DNA of 44,099 bases from CAVTHW01 sp963734625 (lineage in GTDB: Bacteria; Acidobacteriota; Terriglobia; Bryobacterales; Bryobacteraceae): the NCBI GenBank assembly GCA_963734625.1, contig CAVTHW010000005.1:1-44099 (forward strand), in the 5' to 3' direction. The stretch's first letter is position 1. Each line of letters starts with the position of its first letter. This document shows positions 35,067 to 44,098 of the stretch, in pieces. The notes under the pieces are model-generated. The model made no database searches. It was given only the letters and a program-made list of their open reading frames with translations, and had not been told where the DNA came from. The translations under genes and the position numbers were made by a program.

Positions 35067-35975
35067 ATGATATCCGTTGACCACCTCAACCACGCCTACG
35101 CCTCGCGCGCCGCCTTGGCGGATGTCAGCCTTCAGGTCAACGCCGGGGAGATCTTCGGCCTGCTGGGACCGAACGGCAGCGGAAAATCCACTCTCTTCCG
35201 CATCCTGTCCACTCTAATGGCTCCCTCGGGAGGCCGTGCCACGATCGCCGGCTTCGACGTCACCAGCCAGCCTGACGAGGTCCGCCGGCGGATCGGGGTG
35301 GTGTTTCAGTCGCAGAGTCTGGACAAGAAACTGACCGTGGAGGAGAATCTTCGCAGCCAGGGGCATCTGTTTGGGCTATCGGGCTCAAAGCTTCGAATTC
35401 GCGTCGACGAGGTCCTGGGCCGGCTCGGGCTGGCCGACCGCCGCCACGACCTCGTCGAGGCGCTCTCCGGCGGGCTTCGCCGCCGGGTCGAGATTGCCAA
35501 GGCGCTGCTGCACCAGCCGCCAGTCCTCCTGATGGACGAACCCTCGACCGGACTCGACCCGGGCGCCCGCCGGGAGCTGTGGCAATACATCGAAGACCTG
35601 CGGGCGCGGCAGAACACAACTGTTCTTCTAACCTCGCACGTGCTCGACGACGCCGAGCACTGCGACCGGTTGCTTCTGCTGCACCAGGGGCGCGCCGTCG
35701 CCGAAGGAACGCCCGCCGAGTTGAAAGCCCGAATCGGCGGAGACGTGGTGGTGCTGGAGGCGGCGGACGCGGCGCTGCTCGCAACCGGCCTGGCGCAGCG
35801 TTTCGGCGTCGAACCCAGGATTGTGGAGGGCCTCGTGCGTGTCGAGATCGCCGACGGGCATCGCTTCATCGCCGCGGCGGTTGAGGCATTCCCCGGATCG
35901 ATCCGCTCCGTGGCGCTACACAAGCCCACGCTCGAAGACGTGTTCCTGGACGAAACCGGGGTGCCGATTTGCTAA
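35067..35975 (+). CDS. ABC-2-type exporter, ATP-binding subunit (DrrA-like)
   Basis: A protein of 302 residues. Walker A GPNGSGKST (about 34-42), Q-loop VVFQSQSLD, signature LSGGLRRRVEIA, Walker B VLLMDEPSTGLDPG and H-loop LLTSHVLDD are complete. The C-terminal 80 residues resemble the DrrA/NodI-type tail. It pairs with the next gene, which overlaps it by 7 bp. The substrate is unknown; members export antibiotics, lipids or polysaccharide. It follows the cytochrome genes by 30 bp and might share their transcript. Confidence 0.93.
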   Translation: MISVDHLNHAYASRAALADVSLQVNAGEIFGLLGPNGSGKSTLFRILSTLMAPSGGRATIAGFDVTSQPDEVRRRIGVVFQSQSLDKKLTVEENLRSQGHLFGLSGSKLRIRVDEVLGRLGLADRRHDLVEALSGGLRRRVEIAKALLHQPPVLLMDEPSTGLDPGARRELWQYIEDLRARQNTTVLLTSHVLDDAEHCDRLLLLHQGRAVAEGTPAELKARIGGDVVVLEAADAALLATGLAQRFGVEPRIVEGLVRVEIADGHRFIAAAVEAFPGSIRSVALHKPTLEDVFLDETGVPIC

Positions 35976-36721
35976 GCAAGATATTCTGGCTCTCCGTGGG
36001 CACGCTGAGCTGGCGGGAACTGGTGCGGTTCTGGCGCGAACGAGCCCGTGTAGTGGGCTTCGTCGCTTCGCCTCTTCTCTTCTGGCTGGTGCTGGGCTCC
36101 GGGTTCGGCAACCTCCGGTTCTTCTTCCCTGGAACGCTGACGCTCACCGTGTTGTTCTCCGCCGTCTTCTCGACCATGTCGTTGATCGAAGACCGGCGGG
36201 AGGGCTTCCTGTTGTCGGTGCTGGTGTCGCCCGCGCCGCGCTCGGCGATCGTGTTCGGCAAGACGCTTGGGTCGGCCATGCTCGCCTGGATTCAAGGACT
36301 CATTCTTCTGGCGCTCGTGCCTTTGGCCGGGATTCACCCCTCCCTGGAGGGGCTGCTGGGAACGGGCATCGCGATTTTCCTGGTTTCGGTGACATTTACC
36401 CTGCTGGGGTTCCTGATCGCCTGGCAGATGGAATCGTCGCAGGGATTCCACGCGGTCATGAACCTGGCGCTGTTTCCGCTGTGGATGATTTCCGGCGCGC
36501 TGTTCCCTGCGGCCAACGCTCACGGATGGATGCGCGTGGTGATGGCCGTGAACCCCTTGACTTACTCGCTCGCCCTGCTGCGCCGCCTGCTCGATCCAGC
36601 CTCGGCGGCCGGCTCACCGGGCGTGGGGCTGAGCCTGCTGGTGACCGTGCTGTGCGCCCTGGCTTTGCTGGTGGCTTCCACTGCCGTGGCGAACCGTAAG
36701 AGCTCCGGAAGCAGGGCCTGA
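35969..36721 (+). CDS. ABC-2-type exporter, permease subunit
   Basis: A protein of 250 residues with about six membrane segments typical of ABC-2 permeases, including VVGFVASPLLFWLVLGSGFG, SAVFSTMSLIEDRREGFL and PLWMISGALFPAANAH. It overlaps the ATPase gene by 7 bp and should form the membrane half of the exporter. Confidence 0.9.
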   Translation: MLSKIFWLSVGTLSWRELVRFWRERARVVGFVASPLLFWLVLGSGFGNLRFFFPGTLTLTVLFSAVFSTMSLIEDRREGFLLSVLVSPAPRSAIVFGKTLGSAMLAWIQGLILLALVPLAGIHPSLEGLLGTGIAIFLVSVTFTLLGFLIAWQMESSQGFHAVMNLALFPLWMISGALFPAANAHGWMRVVMAVNPLTYSLALLRRLLDPASAAGSPGVGLSLLVTVLCALALLVASTAVANRKSSGSRA

Positions 36722-36986
36722 GGCCGGCCGCCCGCCGCTGATCTTGACGAACAGCCGCCACCCCCACATGCGATCCGTCCCTGTGAGTTACTTCCGAGTG
36801 GGGCGTCAACTGCCAGCGACCCGCGACCGTGATAAAAACCAAATTCTACGGGTTGCCGACTTATCCGGCCAAGTGAGCTGCGATCGGTAAACCCTTCCGC
36901 GTCAGGCAGGATCTGAGCTCCTGCCTTGTCCCCAAGAGGCGGGTGATTCAACTCCAGCCGCGCCCCTATGCTGGTTACGGGAGCGA

Positions 36987-37934
36987 TTACGAGCCGCACT
37001 CAGGCTCAATTCCGAGCTTGTCGTTAACGGCGCGACTCAGCCTCTGCTTGCATCCGAGGTATCGTTCGGTCGTTTGCATCGAGACGTGCCCGAGCAGGAG
37101 CTGAATTTGATCGAGTTCTCCGCTGGCAAGATGGCATAAGCGAGCGCATGTCCTTCTCAGGTCATGCGGCGCGAGTTTCTCGATGCCCGCGCGGCTGGCC
37201 GCTTCCTTCACGACCTCCCACAGCACCTTCGGCGTCATGCCGTCGCCCCACACGCTGCCGGACTTGTTGATCGAACGGAACACCGTGCCTTCGGTGATTC
37301 CGGCAGCAGTGCTCCAGACGTCAACTGCGGCCTTGACCCATTGCGGTACCGGAACCGTCCGGATATGTCCCGCCTTGCCCTTCAGGTCCGCGATCACCCA
37401 ATGCTCCTCGCGAACCTGGATGGAATCCATCGCCAAAGACAGAAGCTCGCCGCGCCGGAGGCCGCAACCGATTAGCACCGCCAGAATGGCGCGGTTTCGT
37501 TTTCCGCGTAGCGTGGCGGTGTCCGACCGTTCCAGCAGGAGTTTGCCCTGGGCGGGGGTGAGCCAGTTGCCAACGCGGACGCCAAGACGCCGGACTCCTT
37601 TGACTCGCCGTATTCCCGCCCCCAGTTCCGGGCTCAACAATCCGGAGTCGCACGCCTCATAGGCCACTCGGCGTACCGCCGCCAGGCGCAGATTGATGGT
37701 GTTCGGAGCGTACCCTTTCTGCTCCAAGTAAATCCGGTATCTCAGGACCACGGTGCGATTGAAGGCCAGGCGCGGCTCGGAGCAATACCACTCGACGAAG
37801 TCGTTAATGGCGTGGTCGTACGTTCGTTGCCCGCTCACGGATGTGAGGGTATTGAGGACAGCGGATTTGGCTTGTTCGAGATCCGGCAGTGCAAGGACCC
37901 GCTTCGGCGCTCTCTTCTTTCGAGATTTCGACAT
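36987..37934 (-). CDS. tyrosine recombinase (XerC/D-like integrase)
   Basis: A protein of 315 residues with an N-terminal SAM-like core-binding domain (about 20-100) and a full catalytic set: Arg160 in IGCGLRRGEL, Lys187 in LKGKAGHIR, His257 and Arg260 in APHDLRRT, His283 in LGHVSMQTT and Tyr292 in ERYLG. It is catalytically complete. The basic N terminus (MSKSRKKRAPKRV) may contact DNA. It is unlike the chromosomal XerC/D in context: the ABC exporter lies on one side and a toxin-antitoxin pair on the other. It may mobilise a small island here, but no clear att repeats were found within 36722-39152. Whether it acts on the repeats at 5.8-8.8 kb is unknown. Confidence 0.9.
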   Translation of the reverse strand: MSKSRKKRAPKRVLALPDLEQAKSAVLNTLTSVSGQRTYDHAINDFVEWYCSEPRLAFNRTVVLRYRIYLEQKGYAPNTINLRLAAVRRVAYEACDSGLLSPELGAGIRRVKGVRRLGVRVGNWLTPAQGKLLLERSDTATLRGKRNRAILAVLIGCGLRRGELLSLAMDSIQVREEHWVIADLKGKAGHIRTVPVPQWVKAAVDVWSTAAGITEGTVFRSINKSGSVWGDGMTPKVLWEVVKEAASRAGIEKLAPHDLRRTCARLCHLASGELDQIQLLLGHVSMQTTERYLGCKQRLSRAVNDKLGIEPECGS

Positions 37935-38006
37935 GACCGACGGCTCCTTCGACCGTCACCCTTGTTATGGCGCCGCGAACGCGTAAAATGAAAAGAGGAG
38001 ACGCTC

Positions 38007-38225
38007 ATGGACGTAACGCTGCCGGCGGATTTGAGAGACCAGGTCGAGCAGGAACTCGCTAGCGGCCATTATCGGAGCCGCGATGAACTGATCGAACAGG
38101 CGGTTCGACACTTCTTCGACGAGCGCCAGCGTGGCCAGCAGCGGCTCGATGCGCTCCGCAGAATCGGCCAGGCGGTTGATCAAGCGGGCTTGTACGAGCG
38201 AGTGCTGATCCCCAGCCAGGAATGA
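38007..38225 (+). CDS. ribbon-helix-helix antitoxin (ParD-like)
   Basis: A protein of 72 residues. The N-terminal MDVTLPADLRDQVEQELASG strand and the YRSRDELIEQAVRHFF helix are a ribbon-helix-helix DNA-binding domain; the rest would bind the toxin. An agaggagac ribosome site precedes the ATG, and TAAAAT (37983-37988) may be its -10. Its TGA overlaps the toxin start by ATGA, the usual toxin-antitoxin arrangement. The product would repress its own operon. Confidence 0.85.
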   Translation: MDVTLPADLRDQVEQELASGHYRSRDELIEQAVRHFFDERQRGQQRLDALRRIGQAVDQAGLYERVLIPSQE

Positions 38226-38774
38226 CGGGTGCACCGCTCGTCGTCCTGGACGCCTGCGTCCTCGCCAACTTCTCTTTGTGCGATACGCTCCTGCGCCTTG
38301 CGGAACCGCCCCGGCTCTTTGAGCCGAAATGGTCAGAGGAGATTATTCGAGAGACTACCCGTACGTTGGAATTGAAACTTGGGTGGCCCAACTCTCTGAC
38401 CGCTCATCTTGAAAAGGAACTGCGCGCCCACTTCAGCGAGGCCTGGATCAGCGGTTACGAGTCGCTGATTCCGAGGATGACGAACGATGAAAAGGATCGC
38501 CACGTAGTCGCCGCTGCGGTCCAGGGTGAGGCGGCGATCATCTTGACCCTCAACCTTCGCCACTTCAGGCCAGAGCACCTGGCGATGTGGGGCGTCGCGC
38601 GCTGCACCCTCAGTCCTTCCTGATCGAGATCTTCCGGCAGGAACAAGCCTGGTAATGACGAAACTCGAGCAGCAGGCAGCCGACCGCGGCCGTAGCTTGC
38701 GTCAACTTCTGGATATCCTGAACGCCACCGTGCCCGACTTCGTTGCAGTCGTTTCCGCCGCAATCTCAAGATAA
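38222..38774 (+). pseudogene. PIN-domain toxin, C terminus broken by two frameshifts
   Basis: The PIN domain (VVLDACVLANF, SEEIIRETTR, IPRMTNDEKDRHVVAAAV, IILTLNLRHF) is complete in the first frame to about 38600 and carries the conserved acidic residues. The first frame then stops at 38623. The expected family tail continues in a second frame (ALHPQSFLIEIFRQEQAW, stop 38653) and a third from 38655 (MTKLEQQAADRGRSLRQLLD, stop 38774). The continuous similarity across three frames points to two single-base deletions. The first-frame product of 133 residues might still be an active RNase toxin paired with the RHH antitoxin. Confidence 0.7.
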
Positions 38775-39152
38775 TAGAGCCGATTCATCGCAGGGTGGCG
38801 GATAACTCCCCGATAGTCGCGCAGCGTTTACGAACGGAGGAGCTGACCGTCTCCGCGTGGTCTCTCGGTCCCTGCCGTAGCGATCCACACGTTCACGCTT
38901 GCGGAACTGTCTCGATGCTCCAAAAGTCTGAACTTCCGGGACACTCAAGTAAAGGGCTGGAAGGCTGTCAAGCCTGTGCCTACAACTGCCGTGCCTTCAA
39001 GGAGATCGAGTATTCGGACACTACGGGGTAGCCAGATCAGGCTCGACTTTGCGTTCCGCGATGGCCGCCCTGGGCATGTTGGTCCCGAAAACAAAGTAGT
39101 ATAAGCAGCCCGCTCAGGACTAGCAAGTGGGTGGTCCGTGACGAAGGCGGCG
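38775..39152. other. intergenic region without a recognised gene
   Basis: About 380 bp between the toxin remnant and the ThuA gene. A 78-codon open frame at 38795-39031 has no recognisable features and no good ribosome site. No repeat or RNA was recognised. Confidence 0.5.
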
Positions 39153-40646
39153 CTACCTGCCAGCGATTCCTCCCGCCCACTGAATGGCGTTTTGCACCAA
39201 CTGCCGGTAAGGCGGATAGCGGTGCGCTTCCCGGCCGTGCCCCAGCGCGATGTAGACGACCCGTGATTTCTGGTATGGGTTGACCCAGGCCAGCGGGCCG
39301 TCGGCGGCCGGGTTATCCGTCCTCAGCAAGACCGTGACGCTCTTGGATATCTGCATGCCTTTGTAGGCCTCATCCTTCAGGTGCATGGCGCCCAGGCCCG
39401 CGGTGACCGGATGCCTGCCGACGACGGTCACCTTCATGTCCTCGCCTTCCTTGAATGTGGATGCTGGAAGGTCCCTGTCGGGCTTCAGCAAATATCTGCC
39501 GCCCACAACCTCCTCCCACCACCAGGGCCAGGAGGTGTAATCGGCGATGGCATGATGCAGGACCACCACGCCCTTGCCCGCTTCGACAAAATCGCGCAGG
39601 TTCTTCCGGCCGGCCTCGCTCAAATCCATGGAATAGTCGTACAGCACCAGGACGTCGTACCTTTTCCGGAGGTCCCGCTGGAAGGCCGCCTCGTTCGAGG
39701 GAGCGTGGTCCCAGATCAAATCTTCATGGCCCTCGAAGAGGGAGTAAAACGACGTATCGTAGGCGTGCCCTCCGGTGACGACCAGAGCGCGAACCGGATT
39801 GGATACCGCCTTGGGCGGTTGCACGGTGACCGAGCCGGTGGCGGCCCACTCCGTGCCCCGCGCAAAGGTAGTGACGAAACCGGGTTCCACCAGTCCCGCC
39901 ATGTCGTGCCCCAGAATCGTGTGAAACACCCGCCCCTGGCCGTATTGCAACGTCATCAGGACCGGCTCATCTTTGCCCGTGCCGCCGAATTTGGGGTCGT
40001 CGAAAGCGGTGGCGATCACGTTCACTTTGACCCCCGGCTCATAGCGAAACTTGGTGAAGAACTCATCGGTCCCGAAGTAGTCTCCCTCCAGGCCTTTGAT
40101 GATGGGATGCTCGCGATCCGTGAATTTGATTTGGAAGGTATACCTAGAGGCGTGTCCCGTGCGCGGTTCGCTTTTCATGTCCCAGTAGACGCCCAGCATG
40201 CGCCTCCACGCCGGCCAGATGGGCTCGGTGGCGGCCGTATTCGTCTGGTTCGCGCCCAGGATCACCTGGTCGCCGAAAGGGTAGCTGGCGGCATGCACCG
40301 CGACCAAACCCTTGCCCGAATGCACGAACGATTCCACCGCCGTTTCGGTCACATCGCCCCACCGCGGTCCGCAGTAATCGATCACCAGAACATCGAAAGG
40401 CGCCAGCGTGGCCGCAGTGATGCCGTTGGGCTCTTCCTCCACGCGGACGTCAAATCGGCCGGTGTCCTCCAGTACTCTTCGGAGAAACGGCGTGCTGGCG
40501 CGCCAGTCGTGGTTGTTGCGCCCCGAGAGGATCAGAACTCGGATGGTGTTCCCTTTGAAGTAGTACCTTTGGATGTCGTCGGCTCCCGCCAACTCCGCGG
40601 CCAGCACCAGCGCCAGCGCCACGACAGCCTTGGTTAGACTGCCCAT
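39153..40646 (-). CDS. exported double ThuA-domain protein
   Basis: A protein of 497 residues with a signal peptide (VVALALVLAAELAGA). Two ThuA-like glutamine-amidotransferase-fold domains follow: the first (about 33-265) with TIRVLILSGRNNHDW, GKGLVAVHAASYPF and VFHTILGHD, the second (about 285-490) with VRALVVTGGHAYD, GKGVVVLHHAIADYTSWPWW and VVYIALGHGREAH. ThuA is linked to trehalose/sugar use, and such proteins are common in Acidobacteriota and Planctomycetes next to Gfo/Idh/MocA genes. Its start overlaps the end of the upstream oxidoreductase by 13 bp, so the two are co-translated. Confidence 0.88.
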   Translation of the reverse strand: MGSLTKAVVALALVLAAELAGADDIQRYYFKGNTIRVLILSGRNNHDWRASTPFLRRVLEDTGRFDVRVEEEPNGITAATLAPFDVLVIDYCGPRWGDVTETAVESFVHSGKGLVAVHAASYPFGDQVILGANQTNTAATEPIWPAWRRMLGVYWDMKSEPRTGHASRYTFQIKFTDREHPIIKGLEGDYFGTDEFFTKFRYEPGVKVNVIATAFDDPKFGGTGKDEPVLMTLQYGQGRVFHTILGHDMAGLVEPGFVTTFARGTEWAATGSVTVQPPKAVSNPVRALVVTGGHAYDTSFYSLFEGHEDLIWDHAPSNEAAFQRDLRKRYDVLVLYDYSMDLSEAGRKNLRDFVEAGKGVVVLHHAIADYTSWPWWWEEVVGGRYLLKPDRDLPASTFKEGEDMKVTVVGRHPVTAGLGAMHLKDEAYKGMQISKSVTVLLRTDNPAADGPLAWVNPYQKSRVVYIALGHGREAHRYPPYRQLVQNAIQWAGGIAGR

Positions 40647-42010
40647 TTCTGCCTCATCGGGCGGTCCAGGAACTTGGAAGCCTCCGCGTCATTCACGATC
40701 TGTTCCTTCACAGGATCCCACTGGACGGGCCGGCCGGTGCGAACCACGATGTTGGTCATATGAGTGATCGTGTCGGAACGGATGGCGGACTCCAGCGGGC
40801 TGATGGTGGGCTTTCGGCTCTTGACACAGTCGATGAAATTACGCTGGTGGGCTGAGCTCTCGTAAAGCGGCTGGTCGTTCGGGCCGAGCTTCGCTGTCAG
40901 GATCGACTCTTTGCTTGCCTCCATCCCGGCGCGATCGACGCTGATCCAACCCTCCGATCCGAAGAAAGTGGTCCCATGACCAGCGTATCTCTTGCGATAT
41001 TTCATGATTACCTCCCGGCAGCCTCGTTCGGAGAGGAACCGCACCGGAATTCCGTTGGCGTAGTAGCAGGTGATGTCCCACGTGTCGACCGTCCGGTACA
41101 GCCCGAATTTCGGAACGGTCCCCCCGCCTTCGTAAAACACCGGATAGGTGTTGTCGGTATCCAACCCCCACTGCATGATGTCGATAGGATGGGCGCCCCA
41201 TCCGCCGATAAAGCCCATGGAGTAGTCGGGGCAATGGTACGTCCCGAATTGCGTGCAACGGTCGGGGGTGTAGGGCTTCAAGGGAGCCGGGCCGCACCAG
41301 AGGTCCAAGTCAAGGTCCGCTGGCGTAGGGGCCGGCCGCAGCGAACCCCATTGCTTGGTCTTGAATCCCTCGAACTGCTGCGAAATGTCGTGACACCAGA
41401 CTTCGACCCGCTGCAGCTTGCCGATGTAGCCGTTTCGAACCAGTTCGCATGGTGTGCGAAACAGGGCGCTGGAACGCTGCTGTGTGCCGTATTGAAAGAT
41501 TCTGCCCGAGCGCTTCAGTTCCTCGCGCAGCCTGAAAGACCATGCCATCGCGACACTCAGCGGCTTTTCGACATACATGTCCTTCTCGGCCCTTGCGGCG
41601 GCAATGGCCAGAGGCACGTGCCAGTGGTCCGGAGTAGTGATGACGACGGCGTCGATGTCGCTTCGCTGAAGGATTTCCCAAGGGTTTGCGTACATCTTGA
41701 CGTAGTCGCCGCCGTAGATGGTATCCCATGCCTTCTTCGCACGCTCACGCCGGCTGGCGTAAGCGTCGCAGACTGCCACGTAGCGGGCATCCTCGAACCT
41801 GGCAATTGTTCCGTTTACCTCCGTCCCGCGGCCCCCGATGCCAAACGCCGCCAGTTGGACGCGGTCGCTGGGCGCGTTCGCGCCAATGACGGAAGCCGGG
41901 ACGATGGTCGGGAACGTCAAGCCGGCCGTCATGGACGCTTGCTTGACGAAAGCGCGCCGGCTGAAGCCAGCGTTACCGCTGTTGTTATCGTTTTGTTCCG
42001 ACGAGGTCAT
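40634..42010 (-). CDS. Tat-exported Gfo/Idh/MocA-family oxidoreductase
   Basis: A protein of 458 residues. A twin-arginine signal (FSRRAFVKQASMTAGLTFP) begins near residue 16. The Rossmann domain starts at RVQLAAFGIGGRGTEV with its GxGxxG-like loop, and DHWHVPLAIAAARAEKDMYVEKPLSV carries the EKP motif near residue 150. The C-terminal half is the Gfo/Idh/MocA beta-sheet domain. Tat export implies it folds with NAD(P) in the cytoplasm and works in the periplasm on a sugar. Genes downstream (ThuA) and upstream (sugar isomerase-like) point to one carbohydrate pathway. Confidence 0.92.
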   Translation of the reverse strand: MTSSEQNDNNSGNAGFSRRAFVKQASMTAGLTFPTIVPASVIGANAPSDRVQLAAFGIGGRGTEVNGTIARFEDARYVAVCDAYASRRERAKKAWDTIYGGDYVKMYANPWEILQRSDIDAVVITTPDHWHVPLAIAAARAEKDMYVEKPLSVAMAWSFRLREELKRSGRIFQYGTQQRSSALFRTPCELVRNGYIGKLQRVEVWCHDISQQFEGFKTKQWGSLRPAPTPADLDLDLWCGPAPLKPYTPDRCTQFGTYHCPDYSMGFIGGWGAHPIDIMQWGLDTDNTYPVFYEGGGTVPKFGLYRTVDTWDITCYYANGIPVRFLSERGCREVIMKYRKRYAGHGTTFFGSEGWISVDRAGMEASKESILTAKLGPNDQPLYESSAHQRNFIDCVKSRKPTISPLESAIRSDTITHMTNIVVRTGRPVQWDPVKEQIVNDAEASKFLDRPMRQKWAV

Positions 42011-42046
42011 CTTCCTCTCCTGTGTGTCCGCCGCTTTCCGGCCAAT

Positions 42047-42871
42047 CTAACTCAAGGCAGCTTGCAGGTGCTTCAGGCTGGCAGCCGCTTGCTGGGGCGT
42101 CCCGCATTCGACCGACAGCACTCCATTGTATCCGCCGTCCGCCAGGATAGACACCACCCGCGGCCAGTCAATGACACCCTCCCCGCACGCGCAACCTACA
42201 GGCGTACCACTGACCTTGCCCTTCTCTTCGTCAGCCTGCTCGAACGAAATGTCCTTGGCGTGTACGTGGACGAGAAGCGGAAAGACCGCCTTCAGGCCTT
42301 CGTAGGGATCCTCACCGCCCAGCAAGGCGTTGCCGGTGTCATAGTTGACTTTCAAGAACGGCGATTTCACGAGCGTGGCAATCCGGAGCAGTCCGTCGGT
42401 TCGCTTCGAAATGCTCTGATGCGGTTCGATGCCGATGCAAACCCCGTGACGCTCCGCAGTCTGGAGAACCCTGGTGAGCGTGTACTTCATGACCTGAAAA
42501 CACTCTGCATCACCGAGCCAGCCAGGACGGATTCCTTCGTCGGTGTTGACGACCGGCGCGCCAATGGCGGATGCGAACCGCACCGCCTTCTCCAGATAGG
42601 GGACGCTGATTTCGGGACGCATCAGCGGGCAGTGCGCACTGAGTGCCGAGGGCTTCACCCCGTGGCGGTCGAGAATCTCCTTCATCTCCAGCGGATCGTT
42701 GTCCATCGAGAAAGAGTGGAAGTATCCGGCTTCACTCAGCAGCTCGCGGCCATTGTGCACCATGGGCTCGACCCATCGGTACCCGATCTGAGCGGCCCTC
42801 TCCACGCCGGCTTCAAACGGCCGGTCTTCGCAACGGATAAACTCCATGTTCAAGCCGATTTCTATAGCCAT
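42047..42871 (-). CDS. sugar phosphate isomerase/epimerase-like TIM barrel
   Basis: A protein of 274 residues from ATG 42871. A longer open frame reaches 43075, but that part is group II intron RNA. The TIM-barrel AP endonuclease 2-like family is seen in IGYRWVEPMV, LSAHCPLM, APVVNTDEG, GIEPHQSI, LKVNYDTGNALLGGEDPYE, VHVHAKDI and GVLSVECGT; these Glu, His and Asp residues are the metal ligands. It heads a minus-strand operon with the oxidoreductase and ThuA gene. The intron's 3' end is 14 bp upstream of its ATG, so transcription would run through the intron or start inside it. Confidence 0.88.
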   Translation of the reverse strand: MAIEIGLNMEFIRCEDRPFEAGVERAAQIGYRWVEPMVHNGRELLSEAGYFHSFSMDNDPLEMKEILDRHGVKPSALSAHCPLMRPEISVPYLEKAVRFASAIGAPVVNTDEGIRPGWLGDAECFQVMKYTLTRVLQTAERHGVCIGIEPHQSISKRTDGLLRIATLVKSPFLKVNYDTGNALLGGEDPYEGLKAVFPLLVHVHAKDISFEQADEEKGKVSGTPVGCACGEGVIDWPRVVSILADGGYNGVLSVECGTPQQAAASLKHLQAALS

Positions 42872-42885
42872 AGACACATTATCCA

Positions 42886-43393
42886 GTCGCGGTAGGGATA
42901 CCGGCCACCCGGCACCCCCGCACAGATCCGTACGGGCGCTCATCAGCTCATACGGTTCCTCCCCCGGGTGCTGGCGGCAAACTGCCCGCCGCACACCGCC
43001 CGACCGACGTTGCCCCTCTTTGTTCAGCCGCTTCATCGGTACTATGGCGTGGACCGACTCCTCGGCGGCCTGCATGCGGGCCGTGTGGCTATCGCCTTCT
43101 CCCGCCGGCCTGCCGGCTCTTCCCCAACAGTCGTTTCTGGGGTCTCTGACTACACAGGACTGACCGCCGGCTCGCGCTAGCGCCTCCGGTCATGTTGCCT
43201 TCCGCCAAATCCACGGCGTCGGCGCCCTGATTGCAGTTTTTCGAAGCTCGATACCCAACCCACCTGTACCTCTGTTTACGCTTCGCCAGATACCTCACAG
43301 CGTCTGACGCAAAACTCGGGGCCGAGCGGGTCGCTAACCCTTTCTCGTAAGACTCTTGCATTCTCTGCTTCGTGCCGGTTTATCCAGGCGCAC
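42886..43393 (-). mobile_element. short ORF-less group II intron
   Basis: On the minus strand a 508-nt element begins GTGCGCC (43393-43387, the group II 5' consensus) and ends CCCTACCGCGAC (AC end, 42886). Domain V fits 42958-42925: GAACCGTATGAG ... CGCCCGTACGGATC, a 34-nt hairpin with a GATG loop. Domain VI (GTGCCGG ... CCGGTATCCC with a bulged A) follows. The spurious peptide starting MQESYEKGLATRSAPSF resembles shadow peptides I recall from group II introns. The catalytic triad reads AAC rather than the usual AGC, so it may be inactive. No reverse transcriptase/maturase remains. Confidence 0.65.
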
Positions 43394-43565
43394 GAATTTC
43401 CGTTTTGGCTTCTTGCCGCCATCCATTGTACATTCAACCGGCTTGGTTGAAGCCACTTTTTCACCCCCCATCCCTCCCCCGTGTGGTCCGAAAACCGGAT
43501 CTGCTTGAATTCATGCTGGTTCGTCACCGCAGGCCTTGAGGCTCGGGATAGTGAGCTAATCGGAT

Positions 43566-43845
43566 GCCAGAGCCCTGGATCCGTTTCGGTTCGTGCTTAT
43601 CGCTGTCGCCGGGTGGATGAACCAGCGCCAACTGCAGATCATCGATTACCTTCGCGGGGAGAACCGGGTTCTTCGCGAGCAACTCGGCGGACGGCGGGTA
43701 CGGCTGCAACAACGATCAACGCCGTCGGTTAGGACGGAAGATTCTGGCGGAGGTGGCCACCATTGTCACACCCGAGACCTTGTTGGCCTGGCATCGGAAA
43801 CTGATCGCTCAGAAATACCACGGCAGTGGCAAGCGCCGGACCCGT
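43566..43845 (+). mobile_element. transposase remnant (integrase-core type)
   Basis: The frame ALDPFRFVLIAVAGWMNQRQ, then LQIIDYLRGENRVLREQLGG matches the N terminus of an integrase-core transposase common in soil bacteria. It then shifts frame: RKILAEVATIVTPETLLAWH and RKLIAQKYHGSGKR are read in another frame. The catalytic DDE region is absent, and the fragment abuts the AGE-like gene near 43845. No terminal inverted repeats were found. The stretch 43394-43565 to its left shows no gene. Confidence 0.65.
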
Positions 43846-44098
43846 GGTGCTGTAGTAAAAGAGTCCCCTCTCGGTGTCGCGAAAGTTTTCCAGCAGAAAG
43901 TCGGCGCCTCTCCTGAGTGCGTCGAGGTAGGCTGGGTCCCGGGTCAGTTCGTAGCCCGCGGCCATGACAAAGATCTGGCGGCCCTGCGAGACCAGTGCCG
44001 ATCTGGTTTCCCACCGGGCGCCACTGGCGGTCAATGTGCTTGGCGATTTCCAAGGATGCGCCATAAGCAGACAGTGGCAAAGCGAGTAAGGCAGCCAA
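43846..44098 (-). pseudogene. AGE-family (N-acylglucosamine 2-epimerase-like) fragment, exported
   Basis: The N terminus at the window edge (AALLALPLSAYGASLEIAKH) looks like a signal peptide and the start of an (alpha/alpha)6 barrel: HIDRQWRPVG, then, after a one-base shift near 44000, TRSALVSQGRQIFVMAAGY and YLDALRRGADFLLENF, ending FYYSTTGPA. It is cut off by the transposase remnant near 43845, so most of the barrel is missing. The true start may lie outside the window. Confidence 0.6.

Noticed and set aside
40976..42895. A 639-residue plus-strand ORF
   Set aside because: It is antisense to the Gfo/Idh/MocA gene and the isomerase-like gene.
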